DNA of 64,000 nucleotides from Apis mellifera (lineage: Eukaryota > Arthropoda > Insecta > Hymenoptera > Apidae): assembly GCF_003254395.2 (NCBI RefSeq), contig NC_037643.1:11738963-11802962 (forward strand), given 5' to 3'. The notes beneath the pieces were generated by a model that did not search any database, was not told the origin of the DNA, and worked only from the letters and a program-made list of their open reading frames with translations. The translations under genes and the position numbers were made by a program. Of this stretch, positions 35,101-49,429 are shown in pieces; the first letter of the stretch is position 1, and each line of letters starts with the position of its first letter.

Positions 35101-36949
35101 CACTCTTTGTTCTTTCTTTTTCTTTTTTTTTGATCGAACAAGTATTCGTTCAATCTCAATTGAATTTCAATAATATTCAAAAATATATAATAGAGTATGT
35201 TAATTATTTTTTGGTATAACCTCTAACAATATTCAATCCAATCTATCCAATCTATGTAACGAATATAAATTGCAACGTTAATTATTTACTCGCACTGTAA
35301 AATTAAATTTGAGCCATCGATTTTATCAAACAATTGCAATTACGCAAAAATAAATAAATAAATGAAACTTAATCTTTTCGTGAAAACTCGTTCATTTCAG
35401 AAAATGAGAGAAACCAATGTTCTTGAAATACAAAGATTTCTGAAAATTCTTTTATCTCACGTACAATTATTCTATTGTCTCTGATCATAAATAAAACTCT
35501 TTTTTTTACGATACAACAATTATCGTTAAATCATTCATCACTTAAGATATTAATAGAAAAATTCTACAAAAAAAAATAACAATTTTAATTCAAAATTTAT
35601 GTATCCCGAGTAAACATATATTAATTCCAATTCACGTTTTTCGTTTTGCCCACCGTGTTTCGATTGATTCTTGTTCAACGTTGCATTTCAATCGTTTCCC
35701 GCTCTTATCAGCTACCGCTTTTCCGCTCAAAACGCCGCCAATTCCCTGCCACAATTCACGTGGCACCGTCCAATCGCGTTTCAATTCGCTCCATCTCGAT
35801 CAGTCTTAATTCGCGTTGTTGCACTCTGATCAGTTTCGACTTCCAACTATCGACCAATTGGAACCAGTTCCGCGCCATCATTCTCTCTTCCTCGATCGAA
35901 GATCTTTGATCGAAGCGTATTTATTAATAAATATACGATAATCTCCCCATTCTTTTCTCCAATAAGAAGCGAATTTTTCGTTAGCAGTCACGAGCGAATA
36001 AACAGGGGAACGAGATCGACAATGGCTTCATACCTCGTTGGATTCGATCTAATTAAAGGAACGAACGAGGAAACGCGAGAGATTTTTATGGGGATCGTGG
36101 CTCTTCCCTTCGATTTACACCGGCGCCGGGGTAATTTAGATTTAACGAAGAAAGGTCGAACGTAACTTCTTCCGATGGGATGGCAATGCCTTATTTCGCC
36201 AGCTGTTAATTTTACTTTTCCCTTTTGATTCGTTCGTAGAATCGTCTGGGATTGGCTCTACTACTTCTACGTGATTCCATCGACATAATTAAAGTTAAAG
36301 TTCGATAAAATTGAATTCTTCAGATTCGAGAAAATGAATCTTCGATTTTTAATAATTGAGAGAAAATTTTTAAGAATCTTCACATATAGTATCTATTCGA
36401 TAAATTTTATGAAACGAAAAAGAAACTATTGTTCAAGTTACTCTTACTAATTAAAGATTCGAGGAATTTTTAAAATTTTTTTAAATTCCGAGTACAAAAT
36501 TTCCCAAAATCTTCGATCTTTGAGAATAGAGAGAAGAATAATCTTCTACGAAAGAAGAATTTAAAAAAAGAGAGAGAGAAAAAAAAGAGACTTATTTCTT
36601 CTTTATCTTCTGTACGTCAGATGGAATACAAAGAAATCGTAGGATCGGAAACTTGAACGACATTTAGAAAAAGTGTACAATGGAAAGGGATACAAAGGAA
36701 TCGAGCGAGAAGAAGCTGTGTTCAATGGAAGTTCGATAACGTTGAAGAGGCGTTCGTGGCTAGAGTTATTTTGCGCGGCTGTAATGGGCCAGGAATATGG
36801 AAAACCAAGAATATAATGAGTTTACGTACACCGGTGGAAATATAATGGTGACGACGGGTACGTGTACAGACTCGTTAAATTAAAACTTTCCCCTTCCTCG
36901 TCACTCCTGCGAATAACCGTAGACAAAGAAGATCGGGTCACAACTTATG
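30641..36949. other. Long non-coding stretch
   Basis: No gene is recognised. The stretch alternates AT-rich DNA and GC-richer pieces (about 32440-32900, 33500-33960, 34100-34420, 34560-34960, 35640-36290 and 36640-36930). Simple repeats include an ATT run near 30701-30720 and a perfect AT run at 32123-32159. Open frames of 60-125 codons occur on both strands in the GC pieces, overlap one another and show no domain. One short open segment with a plausible splice acceptor at 34582 is described among the findings. Confidence 0.4.
32123..32159. repeat. (AT)n microsatellite
   Basis: A perfect alternating AT run of about 37 bases. Confidence 0.95.
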
Positions 36950-37310
36950 GTTTTCCCTTCTTCTTCTTCTTCTTCTTCTTCTTTTATTTTATCTCATTTT
37001 GTTTGCTTTGTCCATTTTAAACTCGTCATAACGATGAACTTATGGTTCTTCCCTCCCTTTTATTTCGTTTTCTCCTTTCCTTCGTCCGTTTTAAACTCGT
37101 AATAACGATGAACTTATTCCTTCCTTCTTTCTTCTTCTTCTTCTTCTTCTTCTTTTTTATTTATTTTATCGTTCTGTGTTTGTTTGCTTCGTTACATTAA
37201 ATTCGTCAAAACAATAAACTCACGGTTCTTCTTTCTCCCTTTTTTTTCTATAATAATTTTATTTTTTTGTTCATCCATAATCGTCGTAACGATGAACTCA
37301 CGGTTTCCTT
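36937..37310. repeat. Short tandem repeat with TTC runs
   Basis: The phrase ACGATGAACTTATGGTTCTT or a variant recurs near 37031, 37104, 37211 and 37289, with a weaker trace near 36945. TTC microsatellites lie at about 36957-36983 and 37128-37153. Units are about 75-110 bp and diverged. Confidence 0.8.
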
Positions 37311-40295
37311 TTCTCCTCTTCTTGTTCTCGTAGTTTTCCTTCCCTCTCGTTTCGTATATTTTTCATATTATAATTTCGATACGAGGGGGAGAAAATTGCT
37401 CGCGCGGGAATTTCACGATTCATAAGTTATTCGAGCGACCAATGATCGTTGAAAAGAGAACCCACTATTCGAGAAATTCCGAAAGGGAAGTCGGTATTGA
37501 TTATATTCTCAAGAATGCGAGCGCTCGACGGACGGACGGGGTCGTTAAACCCGATTTACATGACGCGACAGAAGGAAAACGCGTGCACCTCTTTGCCGTT
37601 TCCCAGATTTATCCGACCGGATACGAGTGCGAAACTAATTATTCGTGAAAAATAATAATGTCGTGGAATATTTTGTTTATGTGTGTGAGAGAGAGAGAGA
37701 GAGAGTGAAAAATTAACTGCGATGATTTTAATGCAGCCAAGATTTTTTTCCTTCCCAATTATAATTTTAATTCATCGATCTTGAAAAATTTCTTGTAACG
37801 TAAGAATTTCTTTTGAATATCGTTACGTTTATTATTAATATAATATAAATATATGAATTAATTATATTTGTAAGCTATAAAAAATGAGAATAATTTTGAT
37901 CGATCGATCACGTAAAACTAATCGAGAGAACGATTTATTAATTTTCTATTTATTAGTTTCGTAATAATAGATTGGAAATTTATTGGATATCGATATTGGA
38001 TTGAATACAAGCGTTGTTAAAAAAATAAAAATTTTTTCATTTTTCTGTGTAGCATTGTAAAAAAAAAAAAAATTACAGGGAATCGACGGTATTCGTCAAA
38101 TTTTGAAAACTATTTTTCCAAAATCTACAAAGGATCGTTTCATTTTATTAGAAATTAAATCAATACTACGAAACTCTTTGTGCAAATTCACGATGGAAAT
38201 TCGATTATTCGTAACAATGAACGAGAATTATTTATCAAAATGGTACAACAAAATATTCTAAATGCCAATTAAAAATACCTAAAAGCAAATTTAAATCAAT
38301 TTTAATAATTCGTATAACGAATGAAGATTTTTTTAAAACTTGTCTTCGATGACGATAATTTCATCAGATATTTATCCAAATTCTTTCATCGATGTTCCAT
38401 TAACTTTTCAAATTCCAGAAAGATCGATGTTTCAGAAGCGCAGAGAAGCGCCGCCACGTTTTGAAACGATACATGCGCGACTATCGTGGCGCTTTCTACT
38501 CGTTTCATGAAAACGCGTTTTCGATCGAGCAGCTCGGCGACAATTTATTCCTTTATGGCGATTTGAATGAGGAAACGCGTGGAAGAAATTCGGCCGAGCC
38601 ACCTCTTCTTCCGTCCGTTTCGTTCTGCACCGATTCCTTTGCTTTTATCTCGATTTGACCCGTTACTCTTTTCTCTCCATTTCACGCTGTCGAATTCCCG
38701 GCCGGCTTTAAGTCGTAAATAGGCCGCCGCAAATGAACATTCGGTTCCAAGTGAAATCGCTATATTTGCTTGCGATTGAGAAATCGTATTTCACCCACGA
38801 TGAATTAACAAGAAACAGATTAAATATATTTTACACTTATTTACGATGTAAATATGATTCATTCCTCGCTACGATAACTCGAGATAACTCCTTTGATCCT
38901 TTAAACGATCTTCGAATAACTTTGATCAGCTTCGCGATCTTCATTATGAACGATTTTGATCGTCTTAAGCTTTAACTGTTCGTCGAGTAATCCTTTTTTA
39001 TTATTCTTTCATTTATCGCGATCTTGAATTTGATGGTTTAATTTTACTATCGATGATTTTTAAAAGATCGATTTATATTATTTTTCCGAGTAAAAAGCTC
39101 GTTTACGAAGTGTTGCAGCGCGACGTTTCTTCACGGATCGTAATCGTAAATTCCTTGAGGAGAAATATGGCGAGCAAAGAGGGTACTTTTACAGCGTTTC
39201 CATCGCCCATCCAACCATCTTGAATGTAAATTCCGCGGACAGGGTGTAACGGCTAAGCGCGTGAACGGGAATTACGCACGTACGTTATTACGTTCCGCCT
39301 GTAACGTATTCCAAACATGCACAGAATGCTCGATAATGTTCTCCTTATACAGTGCCACGCGCTTGTGAACCTGAACATTATTACACGTATTATCCCAACT
39401 TATATTACGTTATTTTAATTCCATCATCCTCCTAACTTTCTTTCCCCTGTGTAACTGTTTCTTGCGAAGAAAAGTAAGAGGAAACGAATGAAGAATGGAC
39501 GAAAAGTTTTCTTTTTACGATAAATTTGAATGATCGATCCATGCTTAATAAGATTAATTTTAATTCGAATTTAAAATTGAACATTCACCATTTGTCACGT
39601 TCTCTTTGGAATTAAAAAAAAAGAAAATTGAATAGAAAGGAAGAGAAAAGAAGCCTGTTTTCGATATCTACGCCATTCCTTTTCCCGCGCATCCTCCTCC
39701 AATCATCTGGAACAAATTTTCTCACGGTTAATTCTCCTCATTGGTAATTTAATCGATGCGGCCGCCTCGTAAACGGGCGGAATCAATCGCCTTACGTCGT
39801 GCGTAAGAGGCTTTCGCCACCCCCTCCCCTTCCAACAAATGAGCCTGCAGAGAAACGTCCTTCTTTAGAAACGTTCGAAAGGTGTTTTATACAGAAATCT
39901 ATTAAGAGGAGCATCATCATCATCATCATCGAGAGGGAGAGAAAAAAGGAAAAGAGAGATTATCGTACGATTTCGAATGATATTAAAGAAAAGAAAAGAA
40001 AAGAAAAAAGGAGAAACGTGAAGATATATCGGCTGTCGAATAGACGAGTTGAGACGAGTGACGAGGAATATAAGTTGAATATATACATTTCCTTTCTTCG
40101 AGTCGTAGGTAGAAGTTGGAAAGATGGCGCGGGTAATATCCGAACGTATGGGCGCGGCTTTCGAAGGAAAATGGAATGACCGGAGAGAATTTTATTTATA
40201 GTGATTGGGAATCGATGTGTGCTTTAACCGTGGAAACACGTATCGAAGAAATCTTTGCAGGTTTTATTCGAATCTTTTTTTTTTTTTTTTGCTTT
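37311..40295. other. Non-coding stretch with GC islands
   Basis: GC-richer pieces are at about 37370-37640, 38430-38740, 39100-39330 and 39650-39870. A GA microsatellite lies at about 37685-37706 and an ATC run at 39911-39930. Open frames of 60-126 codons have no recognisable domain, and the one at 39799-40179 is a Lys/Arg-rich purine-tract translation. No gene is supported. Confidence 0.4.
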
Positions 40296-41640
40296 CGACA
40301 ACGTTGAATATCGAACGTTTGAAACGATACTTTGCTAAAAGATCCTTCGTTGTAATATTTAGAGAAAAAAAAAAATCAGAATCTCTCTTATTCTCTTATT
40401 CCAATCTCTCAATCTCTCTTAAAAGATTAGAGAATCCTTCCATCACTCTGAAAAGATTAGAGAATCATTTATCGAATATTTTATAACGATACTTTATAAA
40501 AAAAGATCCGTAGCTTCGTTTTAATATTTAGAGAAAAAAAAATCAGATGTAGAAAAAGAGAGAGAGAGAGAGATCAACTTCCTCCTTATTCTTATTAATT
40601 TTTTTTATGTAAAGTATACTCGTGTACGTTTTTATTATTAATCTTATAAATTATTTTTATAACCGACAGTTATTCCATCACTCTGAAAAGATTAGAGAAT
40701 CATTTATCGAATCTTTCTGCTTTCGACAATATTGAAACTTTATAAAAGATCCGTAGCTTAATATTTAGAAAAAAAAAAAATCAGACGTAGAAAAAGATTT
40801 CCACAAACTAATTTTTTAATCCTTTCGTTGTGATCTCTTAATTCTTTTTATAACCGACATTAATTATTCCATCACTCTGAAAAGATTAGAGAATCATTTA
40901 TCGAATCTTTTGAAACGATACTTTATAAAAGATCCTTCATAGCTTCGTTGTAATATTTAGAGAAAAAAAAATCAAACGTAGAAAAAAGAGAGAAAGAGAG
41001 ATCAATCCTTCCTCCTTATTTTTACTAATTTTTCTTATATAAATTATACTCGTATATATATTTTTATTATTAATCTTATAAATTCTTTTTATAACCGACA
41101 TTAGTTATTCCATCACTCTGAAAAGATTAGAGAATCATTTATCGAATCTTTCTGCTTTCGACAATGTTGAAACGATACTTTATTAAAGATCCTTCGTAAC
41201 TTCGTTATAATATTTAGAGAAAAGAAAATCAAACGTAGAAAAAGAGAGAGAGAGAAATCAACTTCCTCCTTATTCTTACTAATTTTTCTTATATAAAGTA
41301 TACTCGTTTACGTTTTTATTATTAATCTTATAAATACTTTTTATAACCACAACATTAATTATTCCATCACTCTGAAAAGATTAGAGAATCATTTATCGAA
41401 TCTTTCTGCTTTCGACAACGTTAAAACGATACTTTATAAAAGATCCTTCGTAGTTTCGTTATGATATTTAGGAAAAAAAAATCAGACGTAGAAAAAGAGA
41501 GAGAGAATCTTTCTGCTTTCGACAACGTTGAAGCGATACTTTATTAAAGATCCTTCGTAGCTTCGTTATAATATTTAGAGAAAAAAAAATCAGACGTAGA
41601 AAAAAGTTTCCACAAACTAATTTTTTAATCCTTTCGTTGT
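40296..41640. repeat. Tandem array, about 240-bp unit, five to six copies
   Basis: CCATCACTCTGAAAAGATTA followed by GAGAATCATTTATCGAAT recurs near 40439, 40675, 40871, 41109 and 41365. Units also share CTTTCTGCTTTCGACAA, ACTTTATAAAAGATCC, AATATTTAGAGAAAAAAAA and AGACGTAGAAAAAGAGAGAG. Spacing is about 195-255 bp because an internal piece is missing from some units. TCCACAAACTAATTTTTTAA ends two of the sub-arrays (about 40800 and 41610). Confidence 0.92.
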
Positions 41641-44600
41641 GATCTTCTTCTCTTTCTTAAACGATCTCCTCCTCGAGAACAGAGTAATATTAACTGCCAA
41701 ATGGGTTAAATATTATAATAAACGCGATCATACGTACGCAAACTCTTCCATTTCGCTCGTTATTCTGGATCGAACGCCTCGACCTCATCCTCGACGATTC
41801 AATCATCATCCTCCCTCTTCGTTCTCCTTCCCTCGGATGGAGACGGCCAAGAAAAAAATCTCCCCCTCCCTCCCTCCAAATCTATCGATCCACCGAATGA
41901 AACAAAGATCAACGAAGCCTTGGAGGGCGAGCTATGGATCATCGATACACGAGGTATACACACTTGCAGAGCCTGTTTGCGACGCGAGAGGGTCTAAAGT
42001 GTCGCGCGGTTAAATCTGGGTTAACGATCGTTCCATAGTTCACCGTGGCTCGAAACTCGAGAGAAAGGGAAGAGAGAGAGATGGAGACAGGCGGAATAGA
42101 ATTCGATGAAAGAATGGAGAAGGGTCTTTCGACCGTAAGATTGCGCGTTTTCCGTTCCAAGGAATCGATCGGTTCCTCTCCTCTCGGTGTTTCCGGTGAA
42201 GGAGGGGAAGGGAGTGTCGTTACAAAGAGCGAAATGCCTCGCGATTCTGTCTCCTCTTACGAGGAGTGGAGTATCAATCGTTCGTGGAATGGGATAGGTC
42301 AGGGGTTGAGATTAAAAAAAGACGTTCGAACTGTTTTTAACGCAAAGTTCTTCCTTTTACTGTCTCAAGAAATAATTTCTTTTTTTAAGAAGAATTTTTC
42401 TTAGAGTGATAAAAGTTGAGATAAGTTTATGAGGATACTTTCAATCAATTTTCATATTGATTAAAAGACTTTTTTTTTTCTTCAAGCTCTTTAATAAGCA
42501 GCGTTAAATTATTCATTGACGAGTATTCTTTCTTTTTGGAAAAGGATGGAAGGATTTTCTTGGAAAATAAAATGAAATGATTCTCGATCTTTTCGGACTG
42601 ATGGAATTTATTTAAGATTGATAATAAAAAAACGTACACGAGTATGGAGAAAATCCGAGATAAAATTTTGCAAAAAAAATTTTTAATAGACTCGTGAAGC
42701 GTTAAGAATCGCTGCGCCTCCTTATATTTATTCGTCATATTTTTATGAATAAAATTAAAAAACGCCAAGTCTAAATAGAGAAACTTGTTTACATTTCTTC
42801 AAGTTTTCCCGATGAATGTGGAAAATTATGCGAGTAAAGTTATCCGCAATTTTGCCTGGTAAATAAATAAACACGCAATCATTCCATAATATCACGAATA
42901 AGAGGAGGATAAATTACGTTTGACAAATTGGACGATGTAGGGAAAACAAACTGTGTTCGTGTTTTCGATCTACTTTGCTTCCAAAGTTTTTCTTCGCTCC
43001 ACTTTCCAACTCGAGTGGTGTATTTATTCTTGCTTCCTTGATGATATCTTTTTTTTTTTTTTTTTAGTTCAGGTATCAGACCGTTCTCGGTAAAATTGTA
43101 AAAGTTCAAAGTTGTATTATAGTGGTCCGGGTATCGAGCGATAACGTTAACTTTGCAAAAGTTACCAATGTAATCCTCTCCAGGATTATCACAATGCTCA
43201 CATACATGCAATGTGCCCTATACACAACGCGTAAATATTTAAAATTACTTATCTCGAAATTCCTTTGTCGAAAATAATTAAATTTCATTTCACTCGATAA
43301 AATCATCGAGTTCTTCGAATTTCTCCTAATTTTCGTTGGAAAACACGATTTCCACGGGAAAAGACTATTAAATATTTTCCACAAACTTTCCAAATTTATA
43401 TTGAATATCCAAACTTCTTCGACCAATATTTTCCATACCGTTCTATTAAATTATTAAAATATAATTCCTCCACGTAACTTACATCAATTTATTATTTTAA
43501 ATTCTATCGATAAAATATCCAAACTTCTTCGACCCACTTTCATAATATTGCGTAATTTACTTTACATCGATATCTATTATATTCAAAAAAAAATTCCCTA
43601 ACTTTTTCCCTCGTCTTAAGATCCAACTCGATAGATCCAGCTTCGAGTTTGCAAAGCAACCCGTTTTCATCTCGTCCGAATCCAGCTAAAGAAGTTATCG
43701 ATGCACACCGCGGAATTATTGAATTATTTGCCACGCTTCACGCTCGATCCGGATGTTGTACTCATTCCGGATCGTGGATCGTGATCTCGATTTTGTCACA
43801 CTTTAATCGTGGATCGAACGTTACGCGGCGTAACGGTCGGGCAGCGCGAATGGTTTACGACACGGTCGTCGAATTCGTGCGGCGGCTCGTTAGAAACGCG
43901 TCAAATTGGTCGAAACGAATCCTGATATTCCTCTTCGGGTGTGCATGGAACAGAATGTTTTCCTTTTAACGATGCTGAGATTGTATCCCTTCGAAAGAAT
44001 GAACGTGTTCTTTTTTCTTTCTTTAAATAAAATTTATTTACAAAAGAAAAGAAATAAATGATGGAATACGTTTCGAGAGAATAGGCTGATGAAAAAGATG
44101 CTTTCTCTTGATAGTAAAATATCTTTCTATGAGATATATAAGAAAAAAAGATATTTAGAAGTAAAATGTGTTGCATACAACAATAATGATGCTATGATAT
44201 TGTAATAATATTTGAATATGTAAATGCTTCCTCTGAACAATGATGGAATATCTTTTAAGGGAATGAAGAAAATATAATATAAGAATATAATATAAATATA
44301 ATATAATAAATATAATATAATATAAGAAAATATAATATAATATAAGAAAATAAATATTTTTACAAAATGTTCTTAACATTTTTACAAGTTGCTGCTCGAC
44401 AATAAGGATCAAATATCTCATAAAACAGTGAAATTGTAAAATAAAATAATTGTATAAAAATTGTTTGATACGAAGAGATATACAGGAAATCATATAGAAT
44501 GAATAGTGTGACTGAAGATTTCTTTAAATTGAATCATAGAATTTTTAATTTTTATATTAATACGTCTAAAAATAAAAATTTAAACAATGAAAATAAAGTA

Positions 44601-47600
44601 ATTATAACAAGCATGACGAACAATTTCAAAGGAAACAATCTTTATATCGCGAATATCGATTGAAGAAAATCGAGATTTGATCCGAAAATATAAAATACTT
44701 CACTGTTACTTATTCCAACAAGTCGTTTTATAACCGGTGAATTTAATGGTCGTAAAACTGCACGCGTGTTCCGCGACGACTATGGCTGAATCGATGATAT
44801 AGTTATCGATAATGGTAATTGTTTCCTGTTGTCGTGTAAAATCGTCTCCGTAAGTTTTAACGATGGGGAGAAGAGCGAGGTGAACGGATGAGAATGTCGC
44901 GAATGTCCCTTCTCTTGGAATTAGAAAAGAAATTAAAATTTTTCTAAATTCAATTCCGCTTGAATTTCTTGTAAGGAAACGAATGAAAACTTTTTGCACG
45001 ATAAAAATTTTATAGATTTCCTTTTTTATCTCCTTCTTAGGTGATTTTTCAAAAAGAATTCTTTTTGTAAAAAAGAAAAAAGTGTGTTAAAGAAGAAAAG
45101 ATGTGAAATATCTTAAAAGAAAAGAGAAAATTTTTAATTATTAAAAGAAAAAACGTTTGAAATCTACGATATTGATGGTATACATTTGTATTCGTTAAAT
45201 AATAATCGATGATGTCATTGACCAATGAGTAATAAAAGAAAACTATATGTATAAATGTCGAGTGAATAATTAATTCGTAAGCGTAAGAATTCAATGAATA
45301 TTTATTTCCATTTCATTGAAATTTTCTTTGCGCTTTAAAGTTGCACGGATATTCTTGGAAGCAACGTCGTGTATATATCTCGTCACATTCAATCAAAACA
45401 TTCATGATTCGCATTCCGCAACACACTACACGCCCAATACTATATTAGAATATTAATCATATCAGAATCGGAACATAAATATCGTCCCGATGTCAGGATC
45501 AGATTATGGGAGACTGCAAAATCGTATCTAACGCATTTCATCTTTGGTATTCGACATAATACTCTGTATATAATACAGCCGGTGATTGGCATGGTTATAT
45601 TAATTGGTTACGATTTCGATCGCCATTAGCTTTCTAAATGGACAATGATGTGAAACGGGAATGGGAACTCGAAGAGGTTAATTCGTCTGATTCGAAGTGA
45701 TTTATTGTTTATTGCTGGCAAATCGAATTGCTGGTCGAGATTCGAACTCTCCTATCTGTCATTTGCCGGCCAATGAGTGGTTCAATCGATTAAACTCCTC
45801 GGCAAATCGGCCACAAATCCTTTTTTCCTATGTCGTTATTGACAACGATTATCTGTATTAAGCCGGCTTGATAATTCCTGCTTAACGATTCGTGATAACA
45901 GGTGGATGAATTTCAAATAAACGTAAACTATGAGAATATTTATGCACATTATGCAAAATTAGAATGTACAAAAATTTATATTGCGATATGCAAAAACGAT
46001 GAAGTATATGATACGTATGAGGAATGAGACAAATTTTTATTTAATCTTCATTTAGTCGTACGAATTTTATTTTTGCGTAAAAATTCGCAATGATTAATTG
46101 TATTTGAGAAACGTGAAAAAAAAAAATGTAAAATTTGATATCTATAAAATTAAATCACACCGTTAAAATTTTACATAGTTGATCGTTTTACTTTCTATGT
46201 TAATTAATCCAGTTACCAACTTCTATAAATCCATTAGGATTTCTAATAGGATATCCATGTTTCGCATTTCATGCGATTACACGCACATACGATATCTCTA
46301 TTTCGCATTAATGCAACACGATATTTCAAGTTTGGATAGTGGAAAAATTCTCGCATTTCGATATAGTATATGTAAATATTAAAAATATAATCTAAAATAT
46401 CCGTCCGCGAATAAAACGAGATTACTACGCTCGGTTAAAGTGGTAAATAAAGAATAAATCTCGAATCGAATCGAATCAATGGAAAATGAGTTTATCGCGT
46501 GTTTTATCGCGCATAATAATCGCGAATGTTGGCAGCGGAGGTTGGGCACCCGCGTTTTAACCCGTAAATTAATTTTGCAACAACCCTATCGACGTTCCTG
46601 TAATTGCAAATGTCAACTTCGTCCCGATGCATTCCGCGGCATCCAGCGAATAAATCGGCGCGTACCAAATCGCCGCAAATTCGCAACTTTCGAATAATCA
46701 ATGTTAGATCGAGTTTGAAACTCGAATCGAGACGAGTGCACGTAATTTCCAAGTTGCCGAGTTGCCCGACCCATTTCCACCCATTTTCGATCCGTGGAAC
46801 GATGATTCTAATGATCGTGACCGACAACCGTATCAGAATAACTCGAATAACTCGAATAATTCGCTTTATTATTTGATCCAATAATCGAGAAGAGTCGAGC
46901 GAAAATAGGGAGAAGAATTCCGTTCTGTTATCGCGAGAGCTAAAAATCTCCCTTGGATTTGGAAGATTTGGAAATGGGAATTGAGATTCTGACTTTGCTT
47001 CGAGATATATATTCTACATACAAGAAAATTGTATTCTATAAAAAAAATCTTTCCGACCTTATCTTTCCTTCCAATTTTCTTAAAGCATGTCGAAAGTTTT
47101 GTAAAATGTATTCAGATACGGATAGAAATGGGAAACTTGGTAAATTTTGAAGATTTTTCGAAATATTTTTTGAAATTTCAAAGTTATTTGACTCGATTGT
47201 CGATCAGATCGAACTTTCCTTTTTCCGAATTTTCTTTAGATATATTAAATTATAAATTCTACTCTTCTTTTCAAAAATTCATCATATCGATTAAGGATTA
47301 ATATTATCAAATCGACGATTATTAGGAAAAGTAGCGTATTGTTCAAAATTAAATTCAAATAATTATAATTATAATTATAATTATAATGTACAATCGAAAC
47401 GAAATCAATTTCGTTTTCAACTTTTTCCGTTCTCTGTCTTGTTCATTTACTCTCTCTTTCTGTTGCTTTTCTTACGACAGAAGGCAACATTCCTCCTTTC
47501 CTCCCTCCCAATGCCAAAAGAAATTAAATTTGTAATGTTATTTAAATGAAAAACTAAGGCGTGAAAAGCGAATATTGCTTAGCTTGGTATTTGCCACCCT

Positions 47601-49322
47601 TCCTCCTTGTACAAATTGCGTTCACGGATAGCGAATTTAATTTATTCTTTCCTTTCCCATTGGTCCGCCATTAAACGTACAGCATGTACGTTTAGTCTAC
47701 ATTCTGAACTTGCCACGATTGAACGAGCAACGAAAATATATAATGCGTGTTACTTGGTTACGCGATCGTGCAAGGTATATTTACATGACTAATCGCAATT
47801 TAAATTCTTGAAATTTGATATGATGAGTTTTTGTTTTGTTTTGAATCAATCGCTGTTCGAAATATTGTGACAATGGTTTGAATATTGTAGAATACGTTGT
47901 GTGCAAATAGTTCTATTCTCGACTATTGAAATTTTCTCTTTCCTAAATATTTCCTAAACCAGATAATAAATTAAATATCATTACCTCAAGTCACTCGTCC
48001 TTTTTCTATTTTCTATTTTCTATTTTCTTTCTTCTGCACAAGAAAAATCCAACGTAAAATCACAATTCTAGATGAAACGCAACACGAACACGAACAACGC
48101 AACACATCCCACTGAACTGAATTTGCCTACGATAATTAATCGATGTATCGCGAAATTACGAGTTCGATATCGATACACTCATATTACGTGCACAGTACGC
48201 GCAACGAATAAGATTGAATCGAAACATTCGAAAGATCAGGATTAATGAAGATGCTGGTCGCGAAATCCAAAGGCGCAATTTACCGACAAAACAAATCAGG
48301 GATAATCTTGATTACCATCTACATCTGCTCTCGTAATGCAACATCTTGGATTGCTAATTAATCGAAATCCCCTTCTCTACCGTCTCTCTCCGCCATCTTT
48401 CGGCTACCTTCGCGCTTATTCGTTCCTGATCGTTGCTCGCCAAGTATCGGATATGTTATCTTTTACGTTAATACCGTAATAAACCAAACGAGTGTTCATT
48501 GGATGGTGTAAAAACCCGTAAGGCAATGGAATCTCACAAAAACGATCGAAGAACATCGCGGAACACCGTGTGCAGGATGTGTTAACACAAGGAATGCGGT
48601 CCAATTTTTGCTCTAGCCGCGCGGGTGCTAGTCGCTGGCAAGCCGCCATGTACGTGCACGTCATTTCATATCGGCTCCTTGTTGCCTGACTATCTTGCAA
48701 GGTAATACCGAATCTTTCCTTATCTTTCGTAACCTGTATTTTTCTTATTCTCTCTTCTTTCGCCTCCTTTTTTTCCTTTTCCCTTCTTATTACTGTCGTT
48801 GAACATGTTTCTATTCACCTCATGTCCCACGGAAATATCGAAAAGATGAAAATGTTTCGCGATAACGTGGCGATTTTTAAATATTTTGGTATGGAAACCA
48901 CGTTTCCCCGTGATTGGAGGTAATTTAGTTTTATTTTGATTGGTGATCAAAGATCAAGTTGATTTTTCAACTTTTTTCGAATGATTGAGAGAGATAAAAA
49001 TACAGTAAATTAGGTTAGGTTATATTTTGATCGAAATTATGTGATAGTTTTCTATCAAATGAAATTAGATATATAATTCGTTTCTCTATTCGATTTATTT
49101 AAAGGAAATTTTATTTAAATTGCAAAATCTTTTGTAGAATTCGAAATTAATTTCTACAATCCAAATATAATATTTCATAAATACAAAAAATGGAATATAA
49201 TAATCTTATCAAACTTTTGCATCGTAATCAATTCTATCTTAAGATTTGTGTCATCTGCTTTTCTTTACTTTTTTAATATGTTCATTATTTTGTATTCTAA
49301 TGAAAATGTTTTTTTATTTCAG
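41641..49322. other. Long non-coding stretch before the cadherin exon
   Basis: No gene is recognised. GC-richer pieces lie at about 41740-42300, 43600-43960, 44700-44900, 45340-45900, 46460-46830, 47480-47790 and 48040-48710. Open frames up to 125 codons on either strand show no domain. An ATAATATAAT-type low-complexity run lies at about 44275-44350 and an AATTAT run at about 47362-47388. A TTAGG-type double is at about 49012-49022. The last part is read as intron because it ends in a TTTTTTATTTCAG splice acceptor at 49322. Confidence 0.5.
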
Positions 49323-49429
49323 GTAACATCAAGACAAAGGCTGTGCTCGACGTGGAATCGAAGAGAGGATACTGGTTAACGGTATACGCGCAGGATCACG
49401 GTGTAGTTCCTTTGAGCTCCAGTTTACAG
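49323..49429 (+). CDS. kug: Fat-like cadherin, internal exon (end of one EC repeat)
   Basis: This exon belongs to a giant cell-surface cadherin that in insects and vertebrates acts in cell-cell contact and planar tissue organisation. It is 107 bases long. The intron before it ends in a T-rich tract plus CAG, and GTTTGT follows the last base. The exon starts with the last two bases of a split codon and ends on a codon boundary. The translation begins NIKTKAVLDVESKRGYW and contains the two hallmarks of the late part of an EC repeat: the LD-x-E calcium-binding motif (LDVES) and the A-x-D-x-G motif (AQDHG), followed by PLSS. It joins in frame to the next exon, where the linker motif follows at the expected distance. 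No frameshift or stop is present. The Fat-like assignment (kugelei / FAT1-3 class rather than Fat/FAT4) is from remembered family resemblance and was not tested by search. Confidence 0.82.

Noticed and set aside
45725..45760. tRNA-like T-arm (complement of GATTCGAACTC) with a possible acceptor end
   Set aside because: Only about three T-stem pairs form, and no matching 5' acceptor, D-arm or anticodon arm is found upstream on the minus strand.
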